Origin: Lingula anatina
Lineage: Eukaryota; Brachiopoda; Lingulata; Lingulida; Lingulidae
NCBI RefSeq assembly: GCF_001039355.2
Contig: NW_019775726.1
Coordinates: 124,001-188,000 of the forward strand
Reading direction: 5' to 3'
DNA length: 64,000 nt
The translations under genes were made by a program, and so were the position numbers. Positions 1 through 13,989 of this stretch are shown piece by piece. The notes under the pieces are model-generated. The model did no database searches. It was not told the origin of the DNA and saw only the letters and a list, made by a program, of their open reading frames with translations. Every line of letters starts with the position of its first letter. The first letter of the stretch is position 1.

Positions 1-3000
1 GTACCTGAAAAGAAACCACCTTTTAGTCGCGTAAAATGTAAAAAAGAATTGGTAAATTATTCCTTCTACCTATCTATTCATTCATCATTATAGCTCAAAA
101 CAAAAAAAAAAAAAAAAACCATCAGCACTATATTTCGCTGTGTTTTTAATGTAAAATATTACTTTTGATTTTACAGGAAACAACGCGTTTCACGAATTCA
201 CACTATAATTTAAGTAGGTTTAGTTTAGATTTCACACTCTGACAATACTCACTCGTTGGAATCAGTCCAGACGCGATACAAAGACTGCCACCCAGACAGC
301 TTGTCCCAAAGATCATCTTCCGTCGCCCAAATTTGTCTATGAAGAAGGCGGCTGCCAATAGCCCTGGGATATCCGCTGCTCCAAGTAGGGCAAAACTGAG
401 ATATAGACTACCTCCCAGACCCTTGGCATTCAGAGTTAACCCATAATAGCACATCATAGTCGCCATCCTTTGGAGAAACAAGAAAATATCTCACCTAGCT
501 ATGTCGAGATAAAGGACTGTGGAATGATATGCTCCTGGTATAATTTTATTAACATCCAACTTCACACACAAAAGAAAAAAAACAAAATGTAGACCAGGCA
601 TTATAACTACTCAAGATCTGCCTTCTTTGATTATTGATTACTTGATTATTATTTGATTACTCTGATTCAGGGGGTGACACTTCTATTGTCCATTGTATGT
701 AAAAAAAATTAATCAAACTAGAGGGGAACAAAATAGTCTTTTTTAAACCAGTCGAACATTTGATAACAATATTACTGGTTATACAATATACTGAAAGGAC
801 TTTGGGATGCACATGTACACATGTGCAAATAAAACACAAAGTGGAAAATGGAGTCTATGTTCATGGGTGCATGTATCAAAATGAGGAATATTGCAAAGAA
901 CGGTACAGAATATACGGAAGGTAAATTACTATTGAAATAATCGAATTCTCTTGCTCTGATATACTGATATACAATGTGCATGTACGAATAATTCTAATTT
1001 TTCTCACCAAATGAAAGCCAGTACAGAAGTTATAAAAGCCCTTCTCCAGGTCTTGAACAGCTCAATGTGGGTATATGTTGTCCCACGGTGATCCTCTTCG
1101 CCGTCCCTGAACAGACGATCCACAGCCTCTTGTTCCAACTTCACTTTGTTGACATTGGCAATGCGTTTTATGATCACCTCTGCCTCCTCGTGTCTACCTC
1201 GTGCTAGCAGCCATCGTACTGATTCAGGGAAAAACCTGGTATGGGAAGCATCTGAACTTTTAAAGGAGGGACTTTTTAAACAAAGAAAAAGTTTTGGCCG
1301 AAATGTTGCCAACACGCAGATTAAGAATGCCATCGTACAGAATCAGGATAAAACCTGGGGTATGGTTTAAAACATTAACCTAAATATTTAAATTTTGACA
1401 AATTAAATATCTTTTAGGTACGAAATGATACGGAGGCCAAATAAGACAATCGAAGAAAATGTAACAATTCGTACCCACAAGTTTACAATTCATCAAAACA
1501 TATACAATTCGTTCGTACAAATATGATAATTCGTTTCCACAAATTGTAATTCCTTCCCACAGTTGAAAAAGTTAGTTCCCACATTGTTAATTCGTTCCCA
1601 CAATTTAATTAGTACGTTCCCACAATTAAAAAGAGCTGGGGACAGCTTTGCAAACAGTGAATACACTATTGGATTTAGATCTTCGGTCCTCTTCATGATA
1701 ATGGCATGTTTTCAGTGACTTTTTGACAAAAAGCTGATGTTTTTTGTTTTCTTTCAATAATTGAGGTAGGTCACATTTCCACAATGACCATACACAATAA
1801 CACGTCTCGTGCTTCATTTTATTTCGAACCATATAAATAGTGCTACAAAATAAATAAAAATAAAGAATTTTTTATGTTTAAAAGCTGGGAATGCATTTTT
1901 GTTTCAACGGATTTAAATAAAAATTTAGTTAATAAGGCCAGACAAAATCAATTAGCTGTTAAACGAGCGAGCCAGTTTTGATGGTATTGATTGCTTAATT
2001 TATCTGCTTGGTCCCTTAAACATCATATGTAAAAAAATCCGACCCATTTTACATAGACTCGCTGATTATTCGCCTACTATTAAGTATTGACTGACCTAAA
2101 AATAAAATGCTGGAAATACCATCAGGCAATGAGCAAAAATGCTCATTAGCTTGGTGATTGGCCGACCATATTTCGGCTTATGCTTGATAATTCTTATTTA
2201 TGACCATCAGTCAAATTCAGCAGGTTATCATTTTGACTAAACACACTGCATTTTAAATTCTAGATTAAGCTGCAGGATACTGTAACCAGGTACTTGGGAC
2301 AGCCATTATACATGATATTCGAAATAACAGATTAGCCAGCATAGCAGACCATGCCCGAGGTATATAACACAATCAAATACGCAACTGAGACTCCACAGAC
2401 TGAAATGCGGATCGGAAGAGTAAAGTGCAAGGGACGATGTTCACGATGCTGTTATCCAGACATATTTGATTTGTGCTGATGTGTCAAAATAAGTGCTCAG
2501 TGCAAACTTCTGTATTGTAAGAAACAGAACTTTATCTTTTTCAGTGCAGTGCTATTAAAAGATGTTGGGAAACTTAAACGCACCGTTGGGTTACATTTTC
2601 TTTCTTGATGACTTCAACACAGTTTTTTTACTTGACAGTGTGTGTTTGTACAGTGTTTACGTATAGAAAAATGTACCGCAAACTTATGTTAAAAAATAAA
2701 GTACGGTAGAGTTTCAAATTCTTATATAACCTTCAGTTTTTTCCGTGACGTATCAGGAAATTCTTGATAAATCACTGTCACAGCAGGTTTTCTACGAATA
2801 GTGCCTAGTGATTGGTTATTTTCTGGGAGTGAACTGGAGCCTGTAATGCGGTATTGCGCTTTGGATAAAGAATGTAATTAAACAGCTTGAGAAATAATAT
2901 AGCTTTTATTACAGTGATTTATTTTCTTTTGAAAAATAATCGATTTATACTACATGTACCTAGTGGAAAATAATCATACAACCATATAAAATGAAAACAT

Positions 3001-6000
3001 TCATATGCGATGGCCGGTTCTCATGGCAACAACTCTCAACTACTTCTTAAATTTAAACATAAAATTCGTAAAAAAAAGGAATACCAAAAACTTGACAATT
3101 TGTGCTACACTGATGTTAAGATTGTCTTAACCTTGTAGCATTTTGTTGGTTCCGTTTAGGAAGTTTAAGCTGTCTTTTACTTATTGTTAGCCTTTCAGAC
3201 TATAATATGCTGTTATTTCCAATTGCGTCCGCCCACCTTTAAATAGGCCACATATTAGAGCATCCATTTTGTCCTCATTGTCAAATGGCAATAAATTGTT
3301 GGTACGAATTACTTAAATTGTCAAAAACGAATCATTTAATAGGAATTTTTCCTCGTTGACCGTTTTGGGCCGCCGTAAAATGAAAACATGAGTTCTTTGA
3401 TGCAACCAAAGAAAATATACGGATTTTGCAACCTGCCATTCAAGAATTATTTTCGGTGACCAAGAGTCTATAAAGAGGAAAAAAGATCCAAGCTTGTGAT
3501 TGCAGCGTTATGAAATAATAACTTAAAAGAATAAAACTATGTTCATATCGAAAAGTACTTGCATAGATATCCAAACCCTCAGAGAACATTTTTAATGACC
3601 ACCAAACCAAACCAAATAAACTAATAGACAAGCAGGGTAATGCTAGGTATGAAAAAAGTGTCAACAGCCAAAGGGCAAAACACAAATCGAACAATTGAGG
3701 TTTCGTTTCATTTAACCTCAAAAATCCATGTTGTTTAAATGTTTTTATTAGGTAAGATAAAACTTACCACCAAAAACACACAAACAGAACTCCAGGGGAA
3801 CATGCTGCCAAGGCTAGGTGACGCCAATTGCGTAAAAAATAAGCCTCGAATGCCATTACTATATGTCCCAAACCAAAAAATATTCCTATGCCCATCGCAG
3901 GTATCCTTCTTTTACTGACACCTACTAATTCCATACCTACAAGAGAGAGTTTGATGTTATTCTTACTGATTTTCTTTATTCCAAAGTCCATCATGAACAG
4001 CCTTATACATGAATGCTTGTGATCAATAATATGATCAGTAATAACTAAGGAAAGATCAATCACCATGGCCTGTGACGTCCTGTCAATTGTGTCAGGTAAG
4101 ATAAAAGCAATGATAATGACACAGGGCTGCATTGTTTACTTATAGATGTTTTAGGTGGATATTTAAATGTATTCACCGCCAGTAAGATAAAATAAGTAAG
4201 GGTGCAATACATATACTGTACATGTATACGCGAGACTACGCATTGGCCTTGCAATAAATAAATCCCATCAAAATAAATGAAAATATTTTTAGCGGATACA
4301 TTGTTTGTGCATATTCTTGTTTATAGGCCAACTGCTTACATGTTACTTCAAGGTTTTGAAATGCGTTAAATATACGAGGTATGCATTCGAAGAAGTGATA
4401 TGAACATATATTTAGATACTGAGGGAAATCAAAAAGGCAATATTACGAAAAAGACATAGACATAGATATCATTGCGCTCGATACTTACCCAACGTGTACA
4501 TGGCAATGAAGGCGCTTGAATCAGAGGCGCCTTGGATTACGAACAGAATGCTGAAGACAAGCATGTTAGGGGCAAAAGCCAGAGCTATTCCAGATAAAAC
4601 CTGAATACTAATGCTGGCTAGGAAGACGGGACGACGGCCAAATCTAAAAAATAAGTCAGTAAACAATATAGAAAGCAATAACAATGGCAAATGTAAGAAA
4701 ATGTTAGCTGATAAAATACTGGGGATGCTAATTTTTTACGGAAGGAGCATGATCAAATTGGAAATACCACAGAAGATGCCATTTTCTAATACATAACCTT
4801 ATGTCTTAACCTTTTATGAGAGCCATGTGTAAGATAAGTGTATGCACGAACCATTTAAACCCCTTTAAATAATTTTTTCTTATTTTCTATTATGACACCT
4901 CTTAATCTGCAGTCTGAATCACACCTAAGTAAATAAAATCAAGTAGATAATCACAGCTTTAATATAGCGGCCGTATGTGACTGCGTGTTATCTACTTACT
5001 ATCACACCATAGCAAGCCAGAATACACTGTGTCCCGAAAGCGATATCACAAACCATCACCGTTCAAACTATAGGTATAGCCAAACCGAACCTGTCAGAGA
5101 GCCATCCAGTGAGGAAGACTGATAAGAATTTGCCAGTAAAGAATACGGTATTACAAGTACTCATCTGCCAAGCGTTCTCACAACCGAGATCAAACTGAAA
5201 TGAACAACATATGGGAAGTTAGTCACGTGATGAGATAGAATACACAATCGAAAAATCTACCTAAACTGAGCATTAAAACAGACAAAAAGAATCTCAGCAT
5301 TTTTTTCTATAAAATCCAGGTAGAATGTCTGAAACTAATGCATCCCGATTCATTTAACTCTTCTGGAGTCCAATGAACCAGACTCATTTTTGAATCATTG
5401 CCTTGGGATCAAGTTTTCATAGCTAAATTTCAATGCTCCTTTGCATACAAATATGCAGATTCATGATTTCACATTTTGATAACAGAGAAGAAAAACGACT
5501 TGGGGTCCAGTGGACTCCAGCATGGGTTCACCGGATCACCAACAGGAAAAGTATTTTATGTTTCGGCAGTTTTGTCTTTGAGTTAAATTCTGTGACAGTA
5601 AAAGTCCCACATTTGTAGGTAATGTCCAGTTGTATATGTTCTTTGGGGGCTTCTGTGATAAACTTGCCACTCCCAGTCACATCTTCATGGGAGAAAAAAT
5701 TTTGTGCATGGTCTTTGAGTTGATCACCAATATACTGTAGCCCACCGTTACTACTGAGGTACATGTATTTGTTTCCTCTAATGAGAGGCACAGAAGAAAG
5801 ATAAACCATCTGTGATCGGTTTGGTATTCAAATGACCTGCAAAATATGCCCCTGTCGTGCCGCAATTTCAGAGTACAAGGTGCTTGAGAGAAGGTTCTAC
5901 TGACATACTTTAAAACATACACACACATACCAATACTTCAGTTGGCCATGGCTGGTTTAATTTGGCCCTGGTGCTGATGGGAAAGTTTGCGGAAAAAACG

Positions 6001-7369
6001 TAAGGACCTGTGCAAAGGTTGTACAAAATTGAATTTCTTGATTCTGCTGTTGAGATCTATGGGTCAGCGGAAACCCCTCACCCCCAAAATCTGATTTACA
6101 TATACCTACATGTATTAGTGATAGTTGGGAAAATGGAGATGTGCCTGCATATGGCAAAAGAACTAAACACCTGGTTAGATTTTACTTGTACCCCATCGAT
6201 GGTCAAATTCGTAGACATGTTGCAGAATGTCTCGTGGAAGTGCGTGTGCAGGATAATATAGCCTGAGGTGCCGGATCAGTCTGTGTTTGGAGAGCATTAC
6301 ATGCCCATCGTTTTGGTACATTGCCACTTCTAGAACAGATTGGGGCATTTTAATGCATTTTAATGGGAATAGCATTTGTGTCAGCTCTCTATACACTGTG
6401 TAATTCCACTGCATGATGCAGACAAATCCGTGCTTTGTCCCTGAAAATAATCTTTTCCATCGTGCCAAACACCTTTAAATTTTGTACGTTTCCCCATGAA
6501 CAAGGATTTTGACCACAAGAAGGACAACAAGAGTGTAGGTTTGCTTCTTTCAGGCAGTTCCATACAGACAATCTGTGATGAGATGTATCTGTTTCGCTGG
6601 CCACCTCTTGAAACTGATGTGCATGTTGCTGTTATTTTTAATATACTTAATTTACAAATCAAGATAAAATTTACCATTTATAAGGCACTAGCAGTTAAAT
6701 TTACGTCACAGGTAGAAAAACATTTTACGTGTGTCATTTATATTTTTGCTCGCCCATAGCTTTTGTATACAAACGAAAGAGTCTTTTTGTGTCTGCAACG
6801 CTTAGTTCGGAGCCAAAGGATAGTAATAAACGGTGCGATTCCACCGTGTTTGAAAATTTACCTCTGACACGATGGTCGACTCATACTGGTCAGAGCTGTA
6901 CACTCTCCCTTCTGGACACGATGATGAACTTGGTGGACCAACCTGGTTATTGTTCCCTTTGTGCTTGATGGCCGTCCAAGACGCGTTCTTGTTATTTCCC
7001 CGGGCGGTGTCGTAATAAAATGTTTCATTTACAAGAAACCACGTTGTTTTGCTGTTGGTAGACCATTCATCGAATGTATACAGTTTGCAAGAACTCCTTT
7101 CACCCTTGTCTGTGAGTGGTATGATTAGATTCAGCAGTTCCTCCTGCGAAACATTCCCATATTTACTGGTGACAACATCGACGTATGCTGAAGGTATCTT
7201 GCAGTGATGGTTAGGCTCTATGCCGTAAAACACAATACCAACTGTGGATGTAACAGAGTAAACCGCAACTATGCACAGTAAGGCATATCTCTGCCTTTGA
7301 TATGTTCCAAGATCTCCCAGTATTTTCAGCAAGTCATCGAAGTTCATCTTTGTGTTCTCGATATCACCA
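1..7369 (-). CDS. SLC22-family organic cation/carnitine-type transporter, copy A (3' end outside window)
   Basis: This is a plasma-membrane major-facilitator transporter of the SLC22 type. Exons, in transcript order: 7369-6862 (ATG at 7347), 5194-5091, 4643-4489, 3936-3768, 1235-1008, 467-253, and the first 4 bases of the next exon at 4-1. Sizes 104, 155, 169 and 215 bp and their phases match the usual SLC22 gene structure, and the joins stay in frame. The protein starts MNFDDLLKILGDLGTYQRQR, as family members do, then a large extracellular loop with N-glycosylation sequons (NVS, NET, NAS). The MFS signature DRFGRRPV follows exon 2, PESVRWLLARGR lies in exon 5 and the second-half repeat IDKFGRRK in exon 6. 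A splice acceptor at 7370-7371 implies an upstream 5'UTR exon that I did not locate. The last two coding exons lie left of the window. Substrate cannot be told from sequence; OCTN-like is a guess. Confidence 0.88.
1464..1632. repeat. Degenerate tandem repeat, unit about 20-30 bp (AATTCGTTCCCACAA)
   Basis: In intron 5 of SLC22 copy A, about seven imperfect copies of a unit with core ATTCGTTCCCACAA follow one another, for example at 1478, 1505, 1529, 1550, 1574, 1590 and 1614. No coding potential. Confidence 0.75.
6180..6610 (-). mobile_element. Probable Tc1/mariner transposase relic in intron 1 of SLC22 copy A
   Basis: Two overlapping minus-strand frames give pieces that resemble a Tc1-type transposase: ISSQIVCMELPE (like the second DNA-binding motif region) and, after a frame change, ARWKRLFSGTKHGFVCIM followed by YTVYREL (like the W..VLFSDESRF...VYR block). 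The first catalytic aspartate block is corrupted and frames are broken, so it is inactive. The similarity is moderate and this could be another IS630-like family. Confidence 0.45.
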
Positions 7370-10300
7370 CTGTAACATAAATATAGGGGGTTAAGGTAGA
7401 ATTTACAGGTTAACATGTACAATAATTGCTTGTTATCAAACTATTGGAAGATACTTTGCACGAACCGCACATAGATCACGTACAACGCATTAACAGTATA
7501 CCAAGTGAATATAATTTAAAAACGAATTTTGCTTCAGGCGGTCCTCCCTTTTTCTTGTATATTCCCTCACCTCTAGACATCTTTTTATCCACCCGGTTCA
7601 TGTACGTTTTATCGACACGTTTCGTATCTTAGCTTTTAATTTCTCAAATAAGAAAGCCATCTTAACCCAGCATGACGTAGTGATATCGCCTTTGCATAAA
7701 ACAGTTTTGACCACATAGGTTTTATACTAAATATCAGCCATATGATATTCAGTACAAAATGCTGGTCATGCCACTGTCACAAGTAGGCCTACATGTACGC
7801 ATCTCCTTGCTACTGATAACAACAAATATTCTTCTTTTTTGCCGATTTTAAAAATCAGAATGCAGTAACATTTTATACATTTAAGTTCACATAGGCATAG
7901 AATACCAAGCCCAGATGTATTTTTTTAGACATTCTGCTTCGCGAGCTGGGTGTAAAACGAACGCAAGGCATTAGTGAACCATCTCTGCATATATATACAA
8001 TGTAACTTAAAACTACCTCTGTTGACCAGTACAGGAGGAAATCTTTTTCATATAATCCTCAAAACGACCTGTGTGGAGCAGTGCGGGAGAATTCCTTTTC
8101 TTCTGATAAACCTTAAAGCTACCCCTGTGGTGTACTGTTGAAGTATTCCATTTTAACATGCTTGATACTTCATAATTGCTTCAGTTCAGTGCGATGAATG
8201 CAAACTGTTTTTCTCTGCCTCACCACAGTAGATTTGGAAGTTATTTAGCATAAATGCATCACGTTTCCATCATGCTGGTAATCAACTCCATTAATGCCAT
8301 TCTCTGCAGTACCTTAAAAGTCTTTAAATATATACTTATGTCGATATTTTGGATTCTGTCTTCCCCAAAGAAATAAATGAGCGTATACAAATACGTAGGT
8401 TGAATCGGAGCACATATCAACGACATCTTCAAAGTTTAGTTAAGGGTGTGAAGGGTATGCAAAAAGATGTTGCTAGCTAAGAGGGTACCCTATAAGAGGG
8501 TACCCTACGTTCCAGAGTTAGGACTCGATTTTGATTTCATATGTAACTCACATCAGCAATACCCACCTCTAGCAACTACCGGCACACGGAAGGCGTGTTC
8601 TGCAAAATTTTCGTCAAAGCTCTGTCCCGCCTTGATCTGTTTTGGCACTGTGATCTCGCGTGGTCTCGTGAAGAAGAGATAAAGAAGCAAAATGGCTGAC
8701 GCGGATTTCGAAGCAAGTGTTCGTTTGGCTCTCAGTTTGATGATACCCTGTCACTCGGGGTGCTATCAAGAGGGTATGGGAAAAGCTTGACACATGGCAA
8801 GCGTGTCTATTGTTTTTAATTTTTCATTTAAGCAATAAAATGCAAGAACATTTGAAATATATTTTTCTTTTGTAAATATAATTCATTGTTCAATTAGCAT
8901 CTTAAATACAAATAGATTAATGGCGTTCAAATGCAGATCTCACTTTGGAGTAAGTTGCTTTGATCGACAGTAACTGAAAAATTGTCGCTTAACCACAGGA
9001 CTTTGTAAAGCGTACAAGTTTAAAGAGAGAAGGTATAGCGAACAGGATAGCATTATAGTGCCTTGTCGTTCAGGGTATAAAAAAGGGCATTTGCCCTGGT
9101 ATAAAGTTGATTGTTGGGGTCGATGAGATCTGACCTCCACCAAACTATAGTTGAAGCCTTGCCAGCACCAACTCACATTGGTCCAGATAGCTACATTCAA
9201 AAATGGGCCTGAAATGGGCCTCAGGACATCCGTCGTCACTAGACAGCTTAGTGTTTCGAAGATAATATTTTATCAAAATCCTACAGATGAGAGCTGCCAT
9301 GCAGTGGAGCTTCTGACAAATCCAATGAAGCCTGTACTGACCTACATTGCCAGAAGAACCAGCACTAACATTGCCATTGCCATTCCAACCGAATAACGAT
9401 CTCATCATTTGCTTCGCCGACAAAGTTTGAACTGGAGACTCGGCAAACATGACTAAACGGTTAGAGGGATGGTTCAGAAGCCAAAGTTAACACGTAAGCA
9501 TCACATGAACAGGATGCGCTGCGCAGAACAGAAACCTAAGAATCGTGCTGTGAAACCATGTGGTCTTTTAGATTCCTACCCATGAGATGATCGTTTGGGA
9601 GTGCGTTGCCTAACTGGAGAACATATATCACAATAAAACGTACAAGAAATAAAAGCCCCTAAAGGCTTTTCTGTCCATGTTTAGGTGCTTTTTGTTCCAT
9701 TGGTGTCAGACATTTGTTCTTTCTGGAAGAAAGCGTCAAAGCCCTGCCTTAAGGTGATGTTTTTCGAATTTTAATTTGATCTCATTGGTACGTGCAATAT
9801 TCCAGGACATCATTCACTTGCCGCATCGCATTGCTTTCCCTTCACCGTCCGCTTGGTAAGGGACTTTATAAACGTAAATATTATTCTGCCCATGGATCTA
9901 ACCCCCCCCCCCCAAAAAAGCCCTGATATAAATCCATTACCGTGTTGTAATGTCGCATCTAGCCCATATATAGGTAAAATTTTAGGTCCCTTTCTCGAAG
10001 ACGCAGTGAGAGGCCATGTCTCTACTTCATCGAGGTGTCCCTTGGCATGGTACTACGGTTTTATTCCATTTTACCATTTTGTGCATCTTAATCTGTGACC
10101 ATAGTTAACATGACTGCTATGTAATCTTACCTTCGTAGTTAGGTGCGTCAGAAATGCTCCTCAACAATTCTCTGCTAATAGAAAAATTCATTGTCAGCGT
10201 TATGTTCTAGAGTCCTCCGCAAAAAATTAATCAGACGTCAAAACGGGTCATCTGGGTAGTCATACAACCTGTATGACATGTTGACAATTCCAACCACCCT

Positions 10301-11620
10301 TCAAGCATACCATTATTTATGTTCCACAGCATCACAAACAAAGAGATACAGGTTTGCACTAGTATCTCAGATCATTTATAAAAAATTATAAAACCCATGT
10401 GGCAGACAAGACTGACAAGATGCAGGTGGTAGGTCAATTTCGTAACTGAACTGAAATTATTACATAATCTCTATCAAGAGTGAAGTCATTCTACAGGTGT
10501 GGAGTGTTATTCCATGTATCTACATCTATCTATCTATCTTTGAAAGTGCCTTTTGAAAGACAAAAGATGGTAAGCCAATTATTCAAATTGCTACGCGTGA
10601 AGCACGTTAATTCGTAGAGCATCAACACTAGTACTTTTATGATGATAACACATATGATTCTGAGATCATTAATTAACAGAGACAAGCTCATGGCTGCTGA
10701 AAGTGACTATTTTGATATTCCAGTTATGTGACATCACATAAAATGAAAAATAATCTAAAACTGGAATAACAAAGATCCGCCCTTGCGTCGGGCACCAAAA
10801 ATCATCAGTAGTTGAGGTGGCAATGTTACACTATAAGATGAATTCCATCACGGCTCGATGGAAAACCTTTGTCTAGGTAAATTTTATCAGCACGACATCT
10901 GGTAAGTGTCCTTTGGAGTAGCCACACGTACACTTAATTATTCAGATTTTGTTACGTTTATTATGATTTCAATCGCTGATACATCGATTCAGAGGAGTAA
11001 ATCATAGCAAAAAAAAAAAAAAAAAAAAAAAAACAACTGAACTATGTTTGAATTTTCTGTAAATTGCTACAAGCAGCATTTGTTCTAGAACAGATGCTGA
11101 CTCCCATCTGTCCTAGGACAGATCCCGATCGCCAAATGTCCTAGACCAATCGGCAAGAGTTCTGAATCGCCATCTGCCATTGACATTGACATTAACATGC
11201 AGAATTACTTTTAACTTAACCCCGAGTCAGTTCTAGGTAAATAATTATACCGCTGTAAAAACTTTCCTTGTTTTGAAAAAATAAAAATGAAGAAACAATA
11301 GGATACTTAAGTGACACAGTGTTCGGTTTAGTTATATACATTTAGCAAAGCGGGAAACAAAAAATAACTGTTTTAAAAAACACAAGACTTGGTTAAGATT
11401 GCAGTCTCAATTTTTGGATCAAGTATATATATACAGACTTGACATTTAATATGGAATATTTCAGTTTCGAATGTATGCCTAGGTGAAAATGCGTTTTTTT
11501 TTTCAAAAACTCCGATCTCATAAGATATGTGAATGGAGAAGTGTGTAGTCAGGTGTGTCGCTACCAATTAACTGATTACCAGGTTTGTTGTGCTGCTGCA
11601 TTATATAATATGCAGTGATT
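7370..11620. other. Intergenic DNA upstream of SLC22 copy A
   Basis: No supportable gene. Contains a doubled GAGGGTACCCTA(TA) palindromic unit at about 8482-8511, a C-run at 9901, an A-run at 11010-11033 and palindromes at 11078-11150 (listed separately). Short open frames here have no family resemblance I can support. Confidence 0.6.
11078..11150. repeat. Three palindromes at exact 28-bp spacing
   Basis: TTGTTCTAGAACAGAT (centre 11086), the perfect 18-bp palindrome ATCTGTCCTAGGACAGAT (centre 11114) and a degraded AAATGTCCTAGACCAAT (centre 11142) are spaced 28 bp apart, as remnants of a tandem array with a palindromic core. Confidence 0.6.
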
Positions 11621-12179
11621 TAATTGGGTAGTGCTCCTTTGGGCAGGTCAAAGCCTGGCTTTGGCAAAGCATGGTTCTGTCAAAAAAAAAAAAGATACAT
11701 ATGTCGGCCACTACTGCATAGAAGAATTTGAAATTTTGCATGCAAGTGGTCGGGTTCGCAGTGTAAAATGGGCTATGCAGTGCTTTATAAATTTGTTAAT
11801 CTGTGGCAGAATGGCGCGAAAAATACAGGCATTGCCAGACAGGTAATTGCGATAAACGAAACGGTCCGCACAGTTTTACAGAGTAATGCCCAGACTGATG
11901 TACCTACACAGAGGCCACACCCAATGTATTGAAATCTTACCACCAGGGTACAGGACCCACTGTCCTTTGGGATATGCTGTTGCAACTAAACAAAAACCAC
12001 CTAGTCCGTTCAGAGTGAGGGGTAAATTACCACCAAAACGCATTTTTCAAGGCCCTTAGCGAACACCAAACTGGTTTTAGCAGGTAAGAATACCAGACGA
12101 CCTCCGAGGAACCCACTGTAAACAGCAAAATATCGTTGTATGTTTCTCTATTGAATTGGGGATCTTGACTCTTTCTGGG

Positions 12180-12760
12180 TTGAACACTGAAATCTCGTGG
12201 CTTTCTTTATCGAGGTCAGATTTCACCTGTACCGCTCAACAGTCAAAACAGAGTTTACAGACATCCAGAAGAGACCAACGACGAAGCGTGTGCCGCGTCT
12301 AAAGTGACTAAGGTCATTAACAGCGTCAGTATTTGGAGTGGAAACCACATTGGTGCCAAAACACCAATGGTAGTCATCAACGAAAACCTGAACCAGATCA
12401 AATAAAGATATAATCTGGGAACCACTTGGCTATCATTTGATGGGGGATAACTTAGGAACAATTTTAGTTTGCACGGTGAGATTGCCGGTTCACACAGAGC
12501 ACTTTTAATAGCAGTTTACTTACAGAACCAAGGGAATGAGCAGCTACCTTGGTCATCAAAATCGCCATATTTGAACCACATAGACAATATGTGGGTAGGC
12601 CATTACTCTCCGAATCAATGGCCTACATGTCCTACAACAAACCTGGGCCAAATTGGGCAGATTTTGACCGATGCCTGGAATGTTATTCCAGATAGAACTT
12701 TAAAAACCTATCCCATTAAATGCGTTGCCACTTGAGAGCGCTGGAAGCAGCCAGAAGAAG
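12180..12760 (+). mobile_element. Tc1/mariner-family transposase relic
   Basis: Plus-strand pieces in changing frames align in order to a Tc1-like transposase: RFHLYRSTV and KRPTTKRVPRL, then GAKTPMVVINENLNQIKYR, then LPWSSKSPYLNHIDNMW followed by PTTNLGQIGQILTDAWNVIP. These correspond to the WGGIS..G.T.LVV..GNLN block, the WP..SPDLNPIE.LW block (third catalytic region) and the PPTTLQEL..AL..EWNNIP tail. Several frameshifts and stops make it inactive. Terminal inverted repeats were not located. Confidence 0.72.
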
Positions 12761-13431
12761 TCAGGCGTAACAGCGACCGTTACTGTGACAAGACACTGAC
12801 ATGAGGGTCCTTTTGTGGAGCGTTTTACTCTTTTACAGACAAAAATTTAGAAAATATGGAGGTCAAAAATATCCCTTTTAATGGTTGTTGTATGACATAG
12901 AATAGGCAATGTGTTTTTGTTTGCTTTTCTGGCGAATTCCATTAATGATATGATGTCACAATGACATCAAAGAGATAATTAAAAGTTAATAAAACACGAT
13001 TTTAATCCCTATTTTCATTTATCAGTCTGCAAAATAGGAAAAACCTGATGAAAAATTATTTGGAAAAAAATATTCCATATTAAATGTCAAGTCTGTGACA
13101 AAGTGCTCTGACAAAGGTATATATATATATATACCAGTATATAACGGATCACACTGTATGTACATGTCAGGTATCATCATAAAATCATAGTGTCTTTAGT
13201 ATATAATATCTAGTTTGTTGACAGTTTGGCTGCAGGAGGTCTCTTTCAGCAGTTTTTTCTATACGCCATTTTACTTGATTCTGCTGGTTATAAATATTAA
13301 AATTAACGTTTGATTCGCCGTGCATACTGTATAATTATTATGCAGATTGTAAAGTATGACCTGCAATAAAGAGCCATGCATCGTCTCCATGGTGAATTAT
13401 TTAAAACTAGAAAAGCACTCCGAGAGCGCAG

Positions 13432-13638
13432 ACCTCCGCCAAGGCAGCGATTTTTTATTGTTATTGATTATTGATTGATTATTGATCCGGATCACCACCA
13501 AAAGCTTATCTCTTCTTAGTTAACCCCTTTTCCCACCTTCCCTGAAAATTTCATCAAAATTGCTCCATAAGTTTTTGAGTTATGTTGATGACAAACAGAC
13601 AGACAGGGGTGAAAACATAACCTCCTTGGCGGAGGTAA
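13432..13638. repeat. Short dispersed repeat with inverted ends (ACCTCCGCCAAGG)
   Basis: Bounded by ACCTCCGCCAAGG at 13432-13444 and CCTTGGCGGAGGT at 13624-13636, perfect inverted ends. The interior has the CATAAGTTTTTGAGTTAT and ACAGACAGACAGG blocks of a repeat widely seen in marine animals. A partial relative lies at 44545-44625. Confidence 0.7.
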
Positions 13639-13989
13639 CTACACATATATATGTTTAGTATACACCATTAGTCAAAAAGGTTGTGTCACCTCTAGTTCCA
13701 TACGTTTTTTTTACAAATGATCACCTGACATGTGTAAATTGTTATAAACAGTGCTTTTTGTTCCAGATACCATATCTAATGGCACAGAAAATACAAAAAA
13801 GGGGCGAATTAAGACACCCATATGTTAAATTAATGATTCAAATTTTTTACATTTACCTCTCAAATTCTACGTTTCACTGTGAATTCCACAGAGGTAAAGA
13901 AAATGTCCATAAAACTGAAAAGACACCACCAAATGTGACCAAATTTACACAAAATAAGCATTAGCAGTAGAATGTGCTCGTTAAAGGTC

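Noticed and set aside
8691-8787. ATGGCTGACGCGGATTTCGA start in a good context (MADADFEASVRLALSLM)
   Set aside because: The frame stops soon after and I found no convincing donor or partner exons; it could be a lost first exon, but support is too thin.
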